Of a DNA stretch of 64,000 nt, positions 8,298 to 17,492 are shown piece after piece (within the stretch, counting starts at the first letter, position 1; each line of letters begins with the position of its first letter). Both the position numbers and the translations under genes were made by a program. The stretch comes from Pseudomonas sp. GCEP-101 (lineage in GTDB: Bacteria > Pseudomonadota > Gammaproteobacteria > Pseudomonadales > Pseudomonadaceae). The notes below the pieces were generated by a model. That model was not told the origin of the DNA. It was given only the letters and a program-made list of their open reading frames with translations, and searched no databases. The DNA is taken from positions 4,844,965-4,908,964 of the forward strand of contig NZ_CP104011.1 of assembly GCF_025133575.1 (NCBI RefSeq). Reading direction: 5' to 3'.

Positions 8298-9753
8298 TCA
8301 GGCTGGCGAGAGTTCGGTGATGAGCGGCTGGTAGCGGCGAAGGATCTCCTCGCGCCGTGGCCGGCCGTTGCTGGTGAGGGTTCCTTCCGCCCCCCTGAAG
8401 GGGCTGGGCAGGCGTCTCCAGGCGTGCACCCGGGCGTAATCGGGCAGGCCGGCGTTGCAGTGCTGCACGGCCTGGTCGATGAGCGCGTCATTGATGCCGG
8501 GATCCAGTGGCCACAGCAGCGCGACGTTGCGCGGCAACCCCTCGCCGTGGACGAAGGCCTGGAGGATCACGCCGGTCTGGGACAGTTCGGCCTCGATCCA
8601 TTCGGGATTGACGTTGCGCCCGAAGCTGGTGATGAACTGGTTTTTCTTGCGGCCCGCGAGATACAGGAAGCCGGCCGCATCGAAATGGCCGAGATCGCCG
8701 GTGGGCCACCAGTCACCTGCGAAAGCGGGCTCGCCCAGATAGCCCAACAGGGTGGACCCGCGCACCAGGACTTCGCCGTCGTCGGCAAGGCGCACCTGGA
8801 CGTGGGGGAGGGGCCGGCCCACGCTCCCGGGGTGCCGATCGCCGGGGCGGTTCAGGCACACCACGGACGCACACTCGGACAGCCCGTAGCCTTCGAAGAC
8901 CGGCAGCCCCATGGCTTCCGCCCGCTGCAGCAGGCTGCTCGCCACGCGCGCGCCGCCCACGGCGACAAAGCGCAGGGCGCCGACCTTCATCTGTCCGCGT
9001 TCGATGGCGGTGACCAGGCCCAGCAGGAGTTGCGGCACCAGGATCAGGCTTTCGGCACCGCTGAGGGCGATGGTCCCCAGGAAGCGCTTCCAGTCGACCT
9101 GGCTGGCGCCGCCGATCCCCATCTGCGCCTGCGGGTAGAGCGTGATGCTGGCGCCGGCCAGCAGGGCAGCATAGATGCCGAGGTTTTCCAGCAGGACGGC
9201 CAGCGGCAGCACGGCGAGATTCTTCGTCGGCCCGCAGGGGCGACTTGCCGCCTCCAGCTCCCGTGCCACGCAGAGCAGCGACGCGGCGCTCAGGCATACG
9301 CCCTTGGGCGAGCCGGTGCTGCCGGAGGTGTAGGTGACCTTGGCGGTACCTGCGGGCAGGCCAGCGTCGACCACCGCCGGCCGCTCCCAGAAGCGCTCGC
9401 CGCGGGTAAAGCCGGCGGCCCGCAGATCCTCAGCGAATCCGTCGTCGGCAAGGGCGACGGTGGCCTGGGTTTGCATCAGGCAGTGCAGACGCTGCGTGGC
9501 GCTGAAGAACGGCGGCAGGATGACGCAAGGGCGCTCGGCGAAGAGCGCGGCCAGGTCCCAGAACAGCGCTTCGGCGCCATTCTCCAGGCCCAGGACGAAT
9601 GGGCCTGGGGGTTGATCGCGCAGCCACGCTTCACGCTGCTCGACTTCAGCCAGCAACTGGGCATAGCCGATGGTGCCGGTGAGCCCGCGTATGGCCGGTT
9701 GCGCGGCCCGCTCCGTGGCATGCGCGCGCAGTACGTCGCGGAAAGCGTTCACC

Positions 9754-9764
<11 letters not shown>
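8298..9764 (-). CDS. AMP-forming acyl ligase (ANL superfamily)
   Basis: Adenylate-forming enzyme of 488 residues that would activate a carboxylic acid as acyl-AMP. The start is the ATG ending at 9764 (MPHEVNAFRD). Motifs visible: A3 KVTYTSGSTGSPKG (142-155), A5 EGYGLSE (291-297), A7 TGDLGHFD (355-362) and A8 around GRKKNQFITSFGRN (371-384). At A10, where most family members have a catalytic Lys in an NGK motif, this protein reads SNGRPRR (465-471), so the Lys is replaced by Arg. The gene overlaps the thermostable-hemolysin-family gene by 11 bases. No acyl carrier protein is nearby, so transfer to CoA or directly to a nucleophile by the upstream acyltransferase-like protein is possible. Confidence 0.87.
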
Positions 9765-10449
<685 letters not shown>

Positions 10450-10776
10450 GGATGATCCCCCCGGGGTCGTTCGATGAGGGGGAGTATCAGCGGCGAATCT
10501 GAACGTAGTCTGAAGTGGCGGTGCGCCGGCTCGGCGGAGTGAATCAGCGGCTTGCGGGCTGGCCGGTCAATCCGGCCCCGGGTGGCCACCGAGGCGGTGT
10601 CGGTGCGCTTCAGGTTCCTTTAAGGATTGCGCGCGCAGTCTGCGTATACAGCGCGGTTGAGGACGGCAGGAGTGCCAGGCTGGAAAACTCGGGTTCCTTT
10701 TGAGCCGCAGTGTGAAGGCTCAGACGGAGCCACATGAGGGTGTGAAAAGAGGGACGTCGTTGTTCTGCCCTGTTTA
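10450..10776. other. Divergent intergenic region between the seven-gene operon and the ATP-grasp gene
   Basis: This 327-base stretch has no credible gene. It separates the minus-strand seven-gene operon from the plus-strand ATP-grasp gene and must hold both promoters. The only clear element is the OmpR-type direct repeat at 10498-10515. On the minus strand a TGATACT -10-like element follows it (10484-10490). Confidence 0.6.
10498..10515 (-). promoter_or_regulatory. OmpR-type direct repeat operator (TCTGAA x2, 11-bp period)
   Basis: TCTGAAC at 10498-10504 and TCTGAAG at 10509-10515 repeat with an 11-bp period; on the minus strand they read as CTTCAGA and GTTCAGA. One helical turn between half-sites is the classic layout for OmpR/PmrA/QseB regulators. 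The pair lies about 50-65 bases upstream of the start codon of the first operon gene. It is a candidate binding site for the regulator encoded at the end of that operon. Confidence 0.5.
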
Positions 10777-11829
10777 TTGGCGTACTGCTGGCAGAGTATT
10801 CAATTGGACAGTCAACTTGGCTCGGGTCGCCCGCCGACCTACCTGGTCACCGCCATAGGCTCGCTTTGCGCCGAAGCGGTCATTCAATCGCTGCGCCGGG
10901 TGCCCCGGGCCCGGGTGATCGGTATCAACACCCTGGCACGGGAGTGGAGTGCGGCCTCGGTCCTGCTGGATGCCTTCCACCAGGTTCCACCCGCCCGCGA
11001 GATTCCCGCCTATATCGCGCGGGTGCTGGAGATCTGCCAGCTGGAGCAGGTGACCCATGTGCTGCCGTTGATCGATCTGGAGGTCGATGCCTTCAACCCG
11101 CACCGGCAGGCGTTTTCCGAGCGGGGTATCACCCTGTGCATGGCACCGCCGGAAACCGTCCGCATCAGCCGGAACAAATGGCGCGTCTACGAGTTTTTTC
11201 GGGACCACCCCGTCGTACACCCCATCCCCACCTGGCGCATGGACGATCCGGACGTGGAGCAGCTGCCATTCCCGCTACACGCCAAGCCGCGCGATGGACG
11301 AAGCAGCGAGGGGCTGGCGCGCATCCTGGATGCGGACGACCTGAGCTACCTGTGCAAGAAGCTCAGGAGCCGACCCTACGTGGTCCAGCCACTGCTCGAC
11401 GGCGATGTGTGCGTCGTTGACATCGTCCGGCAGCGCAGCACCGGGCAAACCGCCGCCATGGCGCGCCAGGAACTGGTGCGAACCTCCAACGGCGCGGGGG
11501 TGACGGTGAGAATGCTGGACGAACCCATCCTGATCGATGCGGCGACGCAGGTTGCATCAGCGCTGGACCTCGATGGCTGCATCAATATCGAGTTCCTGGT
11601 CGGAGGCGACTGGCCTCTGGTGATGGACATCAACCCGCGCTTTTCTGGCGGGGTCGCCTTCAGTCATCTGTCCGGCTACGACATGGTGACCAATCACCTG
11701 CGCTGCTTCTCGGGAGAAGCGCTGGATCCCCCTGTTGTCCCGCCGCCAGTCATTCATGCCCGGCATTACGTGGAAACGACATTCGCGGTTCCCGAAGACG
11801 CGAGCGGGGCAATGCGGCGGGTAGGCTGA
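10777..11829 (+). CDS. ATP-grasp domain protein, carboxylate-amine ligase type
   Basis: Cytosolic ATP-grasp enzyme of about 350 residues with a pre-ATP-grasp fold first (TYLVTAIGSLCAEAVIQSLRR, here split as TYLVTAIGSL and CAEAVIQSLRR). The ATP-binding core follows, with the LPFPLHAKPRDGRSSEG loop (Lys in HAKPRDG) and the metal-binding end INIEFLVGG ... VMDINPRFSGG. It resembles CarB-like ligases, which join a carboxylate to an amine or thiol with ADP release; the substrate is unknown. The start is uncertain: in-frame TTG codons occur at 10777 and 10804, neither with a strong ribosome site, and no ATG is close to the conserved N-terminus. No neighbour forms an obvious operon with it. Confidence 0.75.
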   Translation: MAYCWQSIQLDSQLGSGRPPTYLVTAIGSLCAEAVIQSLRRVPRARVIGINTLAREWSAASVLLDAFHQVPPAREIPAYIARVLEICQLEQVTHVLPLIDLEVDAFNPHRQAFSERGITLCMAPPETVRISRNKWRVYEFFRDHPVVHPIPTWRMDDPDVEQLPFPLHAKPRDGRSSEGLARILDADDLSYLCKKLRSRPYVVQPLLDGDVCVVDIVRQRSTGQTAAMARQELVRTSNGAGVTVRMLDEPILIDAATQVASALDLDGCINIEFLVGGDWPLVMDINPRFSGGVAFSHLSGYDMVTNHLRCFSGEALDPPVVPPPVIHARHYVETTFAVPEDASGAMRRVG

Positions 11830-12014
11830 CGCTGGTGCCAATGCCGAATGCTGCGCGGACAAGCTTATTGGCCCGATAGTGACTCGGGGAGGGACCTGCC
11901 GCCCCCGAGCGGACCGTAACGAAACCGACGTCGGCTCCACGTTGCCACCCCATCCTCCGATCACGGCTCGCCTATGCTTCTGCGCGGGACGCGCAGATTT
12001 AAGGAGAGCGGGGG

Positions 12015-13613
12015 ATGGCAACGGTTCTGCTGGTGGATCCGACGCCCATTGTGCGCAGCGCATTGCGGGATCTGTTGGAAGGTATGGGGCACGTGGTGGC
12101 GGCGGAGGCGGAGGACGTGCTCTCCGCGTTGAGCCATTCCCGCAGGGTGCAGGTTGACCTGGTGATACTGGAACTTGCCCTGGGCGGGGCTGGCGGACTC
12201 GATCTGCTGCGCAGGCTGCGCGCACGCGAGCCGAAACAGAAGTTGCTGGTGTACAGCCGGCAGAACCCGTCGCATTTTGCGCCGCTGTGTTTTCAGGCAG
12301 GCGCCAGTGGCTTTGTCAGCAAGGATGAGGACCTGAGCGACCTGCACAGGGCGATAGTCGACGTGCTGGCCGGGCGCGCGCATTTTGCCCGCGAGCATAT
12401 GCAGCCCGGGCCCGGCAACGAGCTGGAGGGGCTGACGCCGCGCGAGCTGGCCGTTCTACAGCTGATTGCAGAGGGCAACTCGAATATCCGCATTGCGGAG
12501 CAACTGCGGATCAGCTTCAAAACGGTCAGCACCTACAAGGGGCATCTTCTCGAAAAGCTGCACGTGGGCTCCAGCGTCGAGCTGGCGGAAATCGCCCGGC
12601 GCAATGGTCTGGTGGGGGATCAGCCCCCGGCTGGCGCGGTCACGCAGGACAGCTTGCCGCTGGAGCTGGGCATGCTGCGCAGCCTGGTCGACTCAGCGCC
12701 GAATCCGATGTTCGTGCGATCGATCGAGGGGCGATTGCTGTTCTGTAACCAGCGTTTCCTCGACCACTTCCGTATCACTGCCGAAGAGGCACTCGATTCC
12801 GGCCTCACCGATGCCCGCTGGTTCCCGCCGGCATTGCGCGAAACCCTCCCGGAGACATTCCGCCGGCTGGTCAATGACGGCGTACCTATCGCGGTGACCA
12901 ACCGTGTCGAGATTTTCGGGGAGCCACGGGTGCTGCATTACTGGATGGTGCCGTACCGCGACCTCAACGGCAGGCTGTCCGGCATGCTCGGCGGGCTGCA
13001 GGACATCACCGCCAGCGAGGAGCACCTGCTCGAATTGCGCGACCGTGCACTGGTCGCCGAGGCGCGACTGCGCCAGCGCTCCGCGTTCTATCTCTCGTCG
13101 CTGGCCGAACTGGCGGGGCGTCTGGAGGACTTGAAGCTGCATCCCGCCACGCCCGGCCTGCCCGACCTCACGGCGCGCCTGGAGCGTTTGCGTCGCGTGT
13201 GCGCACTGGAGGAGGGGAAGGTGGCCACCTCGCCCGTGGTGGGCGACCTGCCCACGCTGATACAGCGCAGCCTGACCGGGCACTCGGCGAGCATGCTGCG
13301 CGTCCCTCGCAGCCCTGTCGGCCGCGTCCGGATCGATACGGCGGTCTTCTCGGAGTGGATCACCACCACCCTGGCGCTGTTTCGCGCCGATGCCGAGGTT
13401 CCGGTGAAAGTGCGCCTGGAACTGGCGCTGCGCGAGCATGGCCGAGTCTGGGGGTTGCTGGCGATGTCCGGCCAGACGGCCAGGGACAGCATCATCGATC
13501 GTAGCCGCGCCGAACGTCTGGCCGAGCTCATGGGGGGCAGATTCCTGTGTGAGCGTATCGACGATGACGTGAATGTGAGCCTCGAACTTGAGCTGCTTCT
13601 GGCCAGCCAGTAG
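12015..13613 (+). CDS. LuxR-type regulator: receiver, HTH, PAS and pseudokinase-like tail
   Basis: Protein of 532 residues with an unusual order of domains. Residues 1-120 are a response-regulator receiver, but the phospho-acceptor position is Glu53 (VILELALG) instead of Asp; Lys101 (FVSKDED region) is kept. Residues 137-195 are a LuxR helix-turn-helix (LTPRELAVLQLIAEG ... TVSTYKGHLLEKLHV). A PAS-like domain follows (about 215-340, FCNQRFLDHF to GMLGGLQDIT). The last 180 residues resemble a histidine-kinase tail without the phospho-His and without clear N, G1 and G2 boxes. It is followed by the adhesin gene set and probably controls it. The Glu could mimic a phosphorylated state, with the PAS domain supplying the signal; this is inference. 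Confidence 0.8.
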   Translation: MATVLLVDPTPIVRSALRDLLEGMGHVVAAEAEDVLSALSHSRRVQVDLVILELALGGAGGLDLLRRLRAREPKQKLLVYSRQNPSHFAPLCFQAGASGFVSKDEDLSDLHRAIVDVLAGRAHFAREHMQPGPGNELEGLTPRELAVLQLIAEGNSNIRIAEQLRISFKTVSTYKGHLLEKLHVGSSVELAEIARRNGLVGDQPPAGAVTQDSLPLELGMLRSLVDSAPNPMFVRSIEGRLLFCNQRFLDHFRITAEEALDSGLTDARWFPPALRETLPETFRRLVNDGVPIAVTNRVEIFGEPRVLHYWMVPYRDLNGRLSGMLGGLQDITASEEHLLELRDRALVAEARLRQRSAFYLSSLAELAGRLEDLKLHPATPGLPDLTARLERLRRVCALEEGKVATSPVVGDLPTLIQRSLTGHSASMLRVPRSPVGRVRIDTAVFSEWITTTLALFRADAEVPVKVRLELALREHGRVWGLLAMSGQTARDSIIDRSRAERLAELMGGRFLCERIDDDVNVSLELELLLASQ

Positions 13614-13718
13614 CGACTATCGAATAACTCCGATGGCGTCGCCTGAAGGACTCTGAGTTCGCTCGGGCGGCCCCCTTCCTAGCATGTGCGCAACTCGTCC
13701 ATTTGCGGAGTTGCCGCC

Positions 13719-14549
13719 ATGAACCTCACCTCGAAATCCTCTCTTTCGCGCCGCTCCGGCGCCCTGTCCATGCTCGCCATTGCGCTATTGATCGGCAGCG
13801 GCGTCGCCCTTGCCGACCCGGTCGGCGCCGCGAAGCAGCCTGCCCAGCCCATGGTGCTGCTGGCCCACCAGCAACTGCTCGAAGGCGACCTCGCCGCCGC
13901 CCAGGCCCTGCTTCGCGAAGCGGCGGCCGAAGGACAGGGCGGCACCCGTGCTCTGGCGGAGCAGGCCTTCCTCGAAGATGCCAACGGCCGTCATATGCGC
14001 GCCCGGCAGTTCTACGACGCGCTCAAGGGCAGCGATCAGAGCGCCATCGTCGCCGTGCCTTCGGCGGTGAACCTGGCCGCCCTGGCTCGCTTCGACCTGG
14101 CGCGCAATGCCTTCGCCGACCTGCAGAAGCACTCATCGAATCCGCAGATCCAGGCCTATGCCGGCCTCTGGGGGCTGTGGCTCGGTGCTCGCGGCGCCAG
14201 CGATGCCGGGCTCAAGCCGGATGCCGCCAAGGCGCGGGTGCAGAAACTCGCCCGTGGCATCAAGGCCGTCACTGCCCAGCAGCACGCGCTGGTTGCCCTG
14301 TACCAGGGCAAGACCGACAGCTCGGCGGTGTTCGCCGAAATCGATGCCCTGCAGGCCCCCGACGCGGTCAAGCGTGACCTGCGCACCGAGGCAGGCCTGT
14401 TCGCCGGCGCCTATCTGGACTACGTCCGCCAGGACCCTGCAGGCGCGCTGCGCCTCTACCAGCGCGCCCTCGACCAATCCCGGCCGTCGGCCATGGAGCG
14501 CCCGCTGCTGATCCAGTCCAGCCGCGCCCTGCAACTGTCTTCCCGCTGA
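13719..14549 (+). CDS. Exported TPR-like protein upstream of the adhesin
   Basis: Protein of 276 residues with a signal peptide (hydrophobic AIALLIGSGVALA, cleavage near residue 34). A helical-repeat body follows, rich in Ala and Leu and with TPR-like pairs such as LLEGDLAAAQALLREAAAEG and GALRLYQRALDQSRP. The ATG at 13719 is preceded by GGAG at 13707, which favours it over starts further upstream. It lies between the LuxR-type regulator and the trimeric autotransporter gene, 46 bases before the latter, on the same strand. It is probably a periplasmic accessory factor for adhesin biogenesis, or part of its regulation; no specific family is recognised. Confidence 0.7.
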   Translation: MNLTSKSSLSRRSGALSMLAIALLIGSGVALADPVGAAKQPAQPMVLLAHQQLLEGDLAAAQALLREAAAEGQGGTRALAEQAFLEDANGRHMRARQFYDALKGSDQSAIVAVPSAVNLAALARFDLARNAFADLQKHSSNPQIQAYAGLWGLWLGARGASDAGLKPDAAKARVQKLARGIKAVTAQQHALVALYQGKTDSSAVFAEIDALQAPDAVKRDLRTEAGLFAGAYLDYVRQDPAGALRLYQRALDQSRPSAMERPLLIQSSRALQLSSR

Positions 14550-14595
14550 ATTCCCCCTATCCACGCCAGGGCAACCCCCTGGAAGGAGTTTTCTC

Positions 14596-17442
14596 ATGAA
14601 CAGGATTTATCGTCTGGTCTGGTCCAGGGCCCAGCACTGCTGGTGCGTGGCCTGCGAATTTGCCCGCCGCTCGGGCAAGAGCGGTCGCACTCTGGCCGTG
14701 GTGGGCGTTGGCGCCCTCAGTGGCCTCGGCCTGGGCGACGCCGTTGCGGCAGGTGGCTCAGCCTACGAGAAAGGCATCGCCGGCAACCCCGGGCTGTACG
14801 TCAACGACAGCACCGACTCGGGCTGTGTCTTCGTCCATGACACGGGCGTGACCGGCGACATGGGCTGGAAGTACGACGGCAACAACAGCAACTGCAAGTC
14901 TGGCGACAAATCCACCCAGACCGGCCGGGTGCTCTTCTATGGCTCCGGTAGCCAGGCCGACGGCACCAACTCGCTGACGCTGGGCAATGAGCTGTTCGTC
15001 AATGGCGGGCGTCTCGGCCTGAACAACAAGATCGATGGGACCAACTCGCTGGCCATCGGCAACGTCGGCACGGATTCCTCGGGTGCCCAGACGGGGACGC
15101 GTGCCCTCGGCGTCGAGTCGATAGCCATCGGCAACAATGCACTCGCCAGCGGGCAAAACGCCGTGGCGCTGGGTACCGGCGCCGCCGCCACCACGGACAA
15201 CAGCGTAGCGCTGGGCGCCGGCAGCACCACCACGGCGAACCTGGGCCTGTGGGCCTATGCACCGTACTGGATGCCGGTTGCCGGCCAAAATCCGGTCGGC
15301 GAGGTCTCCGTCGGCTCCCCTGGCGCCGAACGGCGCATTACCAACCTGGCGGCGGGCGCCGAAGACACCGATGCGGTGAACGTCTCGCAGCTGCGCGGCG
15401 TGGCCGATCGCACCGAGAAGCTCGCCCAGGATGCGCTGCTCTGGGACTGGAGCGCCAACGGCGGTCAGGGCGCGTTCAGCGCCAACCATTGGGGCATGCC
15501 GAGCAAGATCACCAACGTGGCTCCCGGTGAGCTGTCCGACAGTTCGATGGATGCGGTCAATGGCTCGCAACTGCACGCAACCGACAAGCAGGTCGCCAAC
15601 GTCGATCATCGTGTCAGCATCGTCGACGACCGGATAGGCGCAGTCGTTGGTGACGATAGCCAAACCAACGTCCAGCAAAACGGCCGCGGTATCCGCTACG
15701 CGCGCACCAATGACAACGGCTTGCCGGTAGACGATGCCTACGCGAAAGGGCAGGGTTCCACTGCGGTTGGCTACCAGGCGCAAGCCAGCGGTGACAGTGC
15801 CCTGGCGTTGGGCCGCAATGCCAGTGCCACGGCCGACAACAGCGTGGCGCTGGGCGCCAACAGCGCCACCACTGCCGACCTCAGCCATCCGGCGTATGCC
15901 GCTGCCGGAGCCGCGGTGGCCGGCACCGCTACCGGCGAAGTGTCCGTGGGCGCCGCCGGTGCCGAGCGCCGTGTCACCAACGTGGCGGCCGGCGCCGATG
16001 AAACCGACGCGGTCAACGTCTCGCAACTCAAGGGAGTCGCCGACCGCACCGAGCAACTGGCCCAGGACGCCCTGGCCTGGGACCCGGCGGCCAATGGCGG
16101 CACCGGTGCCTACAACGCCAGCCACGGCGGGCGCGGGCCGAACAGGATCACCCAGGTTGCGGCAGGGGAGGTCAGCGCTGGCTCCACGGACGCCATCAAC
16201 GGCTCGCAGCTGTATGAGGTGACCACCCAGATCAGCAACATCACCCTGGGGCGCACCAAGTACTTCCACGCGACTTCGGAGAAGGCCGATTCGGTCGCCA
16301 GCGGAGCCGACTCCATCGCCGTCGGCCCGACCGCCCAGGCTTCGGGTTCCTCGTCCCTCGCCGTGGGGGACGGCGCCACTGCCAGCGCCGGTAACGCCAG
16401 CGCAATCGGTGCCAACGCCAGTGCCAGCGGCAGCGGTGCAGCCGCGATGGGTAGCGGCGCCAACGCCAGTGGTACCTCCACGGTGGCCGTGGGCGAGGGC
16501 GCTGCCGCCAGTGGCGAGCGCAGCCTGGCCATGGGTGCCGGATCCGTTGCGCAGGCCAATGACAGCGTTGCGCTGGGCGCAGGCTCGGTGGCCGACCGCG
16601 ACAACAGCGTCTCGGTGGGCAGCGCCGGCAACGAACGGCAGATCACCAACGTGAAAGCCGGCGAGGCTGATACCGATGCCGTCAACGTGTCGCAACTGCG
16701 CGACCACGGCAATGCGATCAACAGCACCATCAACAACGTAGACAATCGGGTCACCCAGGCGAAGACCGACATCACCCAGCTGCAGAACGGCACCGATGGC
16801 ATGTTCCAGGTGAACAACACCAGCCATCTGCCCAAGCCTCGCCCAACCGGTGCCGACTCGCTGGCCGGCGGCGCAGGCGCTGTAGCCAGCGGCGACAACA
16901 GTGCCGCCATCGGCAGCGGTGCCCGCGCGACCGGCCGCAACGCGACGGCGCTGGGCAATGGAGCCGACGCCCCGGCATCGAACTCCGTCGCCCTGGGCGC
17001 AGGCTCGGTGGCCGACCGCGACAACAGCGTCTCGGTGGGCAATGCCGGTCAGGAACGGCAGATCACCAACGTCGCCGCGGGGACGGCGGCCACCGATGCC
17101 GTGAACGTCGGTCAGCTCCAGAAGAGCATGGGTGACATCTCCAACCAGTTCTACGACTACACCGACTCCCGCTACAACGCGCTGCGCCACGACCTGAAGA
17201 AACAGGATGACATCCTGAGTTCGGGCATCGCCGGCGCCATGGTCATGGCGACCCTGCCGCAGCCGTATTCGCCGGGGGCCAGCATGGCTGCCGTGGGCCT
17301 GGGCAATTACCGCGGCCAGGGTGCGCTGGCGGTCGGCGTGTCGAAGATCTCCGACAACGGCAAATGGGTCACCAAGCTGCAGGGCAGCACGACCAGTCAG
17401 GGCGATACCGGCGTCTCCGTCGGTGTTGGTTATCAATGGTGA
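14596..17442 (+). CDS. YadA-like trimeric autotransporter adhesin
   Basis: Outer-membrane trimeric adhesin (type Vc secretion) of 948 residues. It begins with an extended signal peptide of the ESPR type (MNRIYRLVWSRAQHCW) and a hydrophobic core to about residue 52. The passenger has YadA head repeats (SIAIGNNALASGQNAVALG style) in several blocks. They are separated by neck motifs of the form NVxxGxxxTDAVNVSQL at about residues 250, 460, 685 and 825, with related ones at 306 and 519. Short coiled-coil stalks follow, and the last about 90 residues are the YadA anchor, ending in VGVGYQW. A strong ribosome site (AAGGAG) precedes the ATG. A TpgA-like lipoprotein gene follows directly, the arrangement known from Acinetobacter AtaA. 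The receptor is unknown. Confidence 0.95.
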   Translation: MNRIYRLVWSRAQHCWCVACEFARRSGKSGRTLAVVGVGALSGLGLGDAVAAGGSAYEKGIAGNPGLYVNDSTDSGCVFVHDTGVTGDMGWKYDGNNSNCKSGDKSTQTGRVLFYGSGSQADGTNSLTLGNELFVNGGRLGLNNKIDGTNSLAIGNVGTDSSGAQTGTRALGVESIAIGNNALASGQNAVALGTGAAATTDNSVALGAGSTTTANLGLWAYAPYWMPVAGQNPVGEVSVGSPGAERRITNLAAGAEDTDAVNVSQLRGVADRTEKLAQDALLWDWSANGGQGAFSANHWGMPSKITNVAPGELSDSSMDAVNGSQLHATDKQVANVDHRVSIVDDRIGAVVGDDSQTNVQQNGRGIRYARTNDNGLPVDDAYAKGQGSTAVGYQAQASGDSALALGRNASATADNSVALGANSATTADLSHPAYAAAGAAVAGTATGEVSVGAAGAERRVTNVAAGADETDAVNVSQLKGVADRTEQLAQDALAWDPAANGGTGAYNASHGGRGPNRITQVAAGEVSAGSTDAINGSQLYEVTTQISNITLGRTKYFHATSEKADSVASGADSIAVGPTAQASGSSSLAVGDGATASAGNASAIGANASASGSGAAAMGSGANASGTSTVAVGEGAAASGERSLAMGAGSVAQANDSVALGAGSVADRDNSVSVGSAGNERQITNVKAGEADTDAVNVSQLRDHGNAINSTINNVDNRVTQAKTDITQLQNGTDGMFQVNNTSHLPKPRPTGADSLAGGAGAVASGDNSAAIGSGARATGRNATALGNGADAPASNSVALGAGSVADRDNSVSVGNAGQERQITNVAAGTAATDAVNVGQLQKSMGDISNQFYDYTDSRYNALRHDLKKQDDILSSGIAGAMVMATLPQPYSPGASMAAVGLGNYRGQGALAVGVSKISDNGKWVTKLQGSTTSQGDTGVSVGVGYQW
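16573..16620. repeat. Intragenic 48-bp repeat, copy 1
   Basis: These 48 bases are identical to 16993-17040 in the same adhesin gene, and flanking sequence is also similar. The spacing is exactly 420 bp (140 codons), so recombination between the copies would delete or duplicate one head-neck module in frame. Confidence 0.9.
16993..17040. repeat. Intragenic 48-bp repeat, copy 2
   Basis: Second copy of the 48-bp repeat, 420 bp downstream of the first and in the same frame, encoding the ALGAGSVADRDNSVSVG head segment before the last neck. Confidence 0.9.
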
Positions 17443-17454
17443 GTTTTTCCATCC

Positions 17455-17476
17455 AGGCCCGGCTCCGGCCGGGCCT
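17455..17476 (+). terminator. GC-rich hairpin between adhesin and TpgA-like genes
   Basis: AGGCCCGGC (17455-17463) and GCCGGGCCT (17468-17476) form a perfect 9-bp stem with a 4-nt loop, 12 bases after the adhesin stop. No T-tract follows, so it may attenuate or protect the message rather than end it fully; the next gene starts 16 bases on. Confidence 0.45.
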
Positions 17477-17492
17477 CTTCGAGGAGATCGAG

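Noticed and set aside
14758..17436. 892-codon minus-strand open frame opposite the adhesin
   Set aside because: Repetitive Gly/Val/Ala composition mirrors the adhesin repeats on the other strand; the adhesin has signal peptide, necks and anchor, so this is a shadow.
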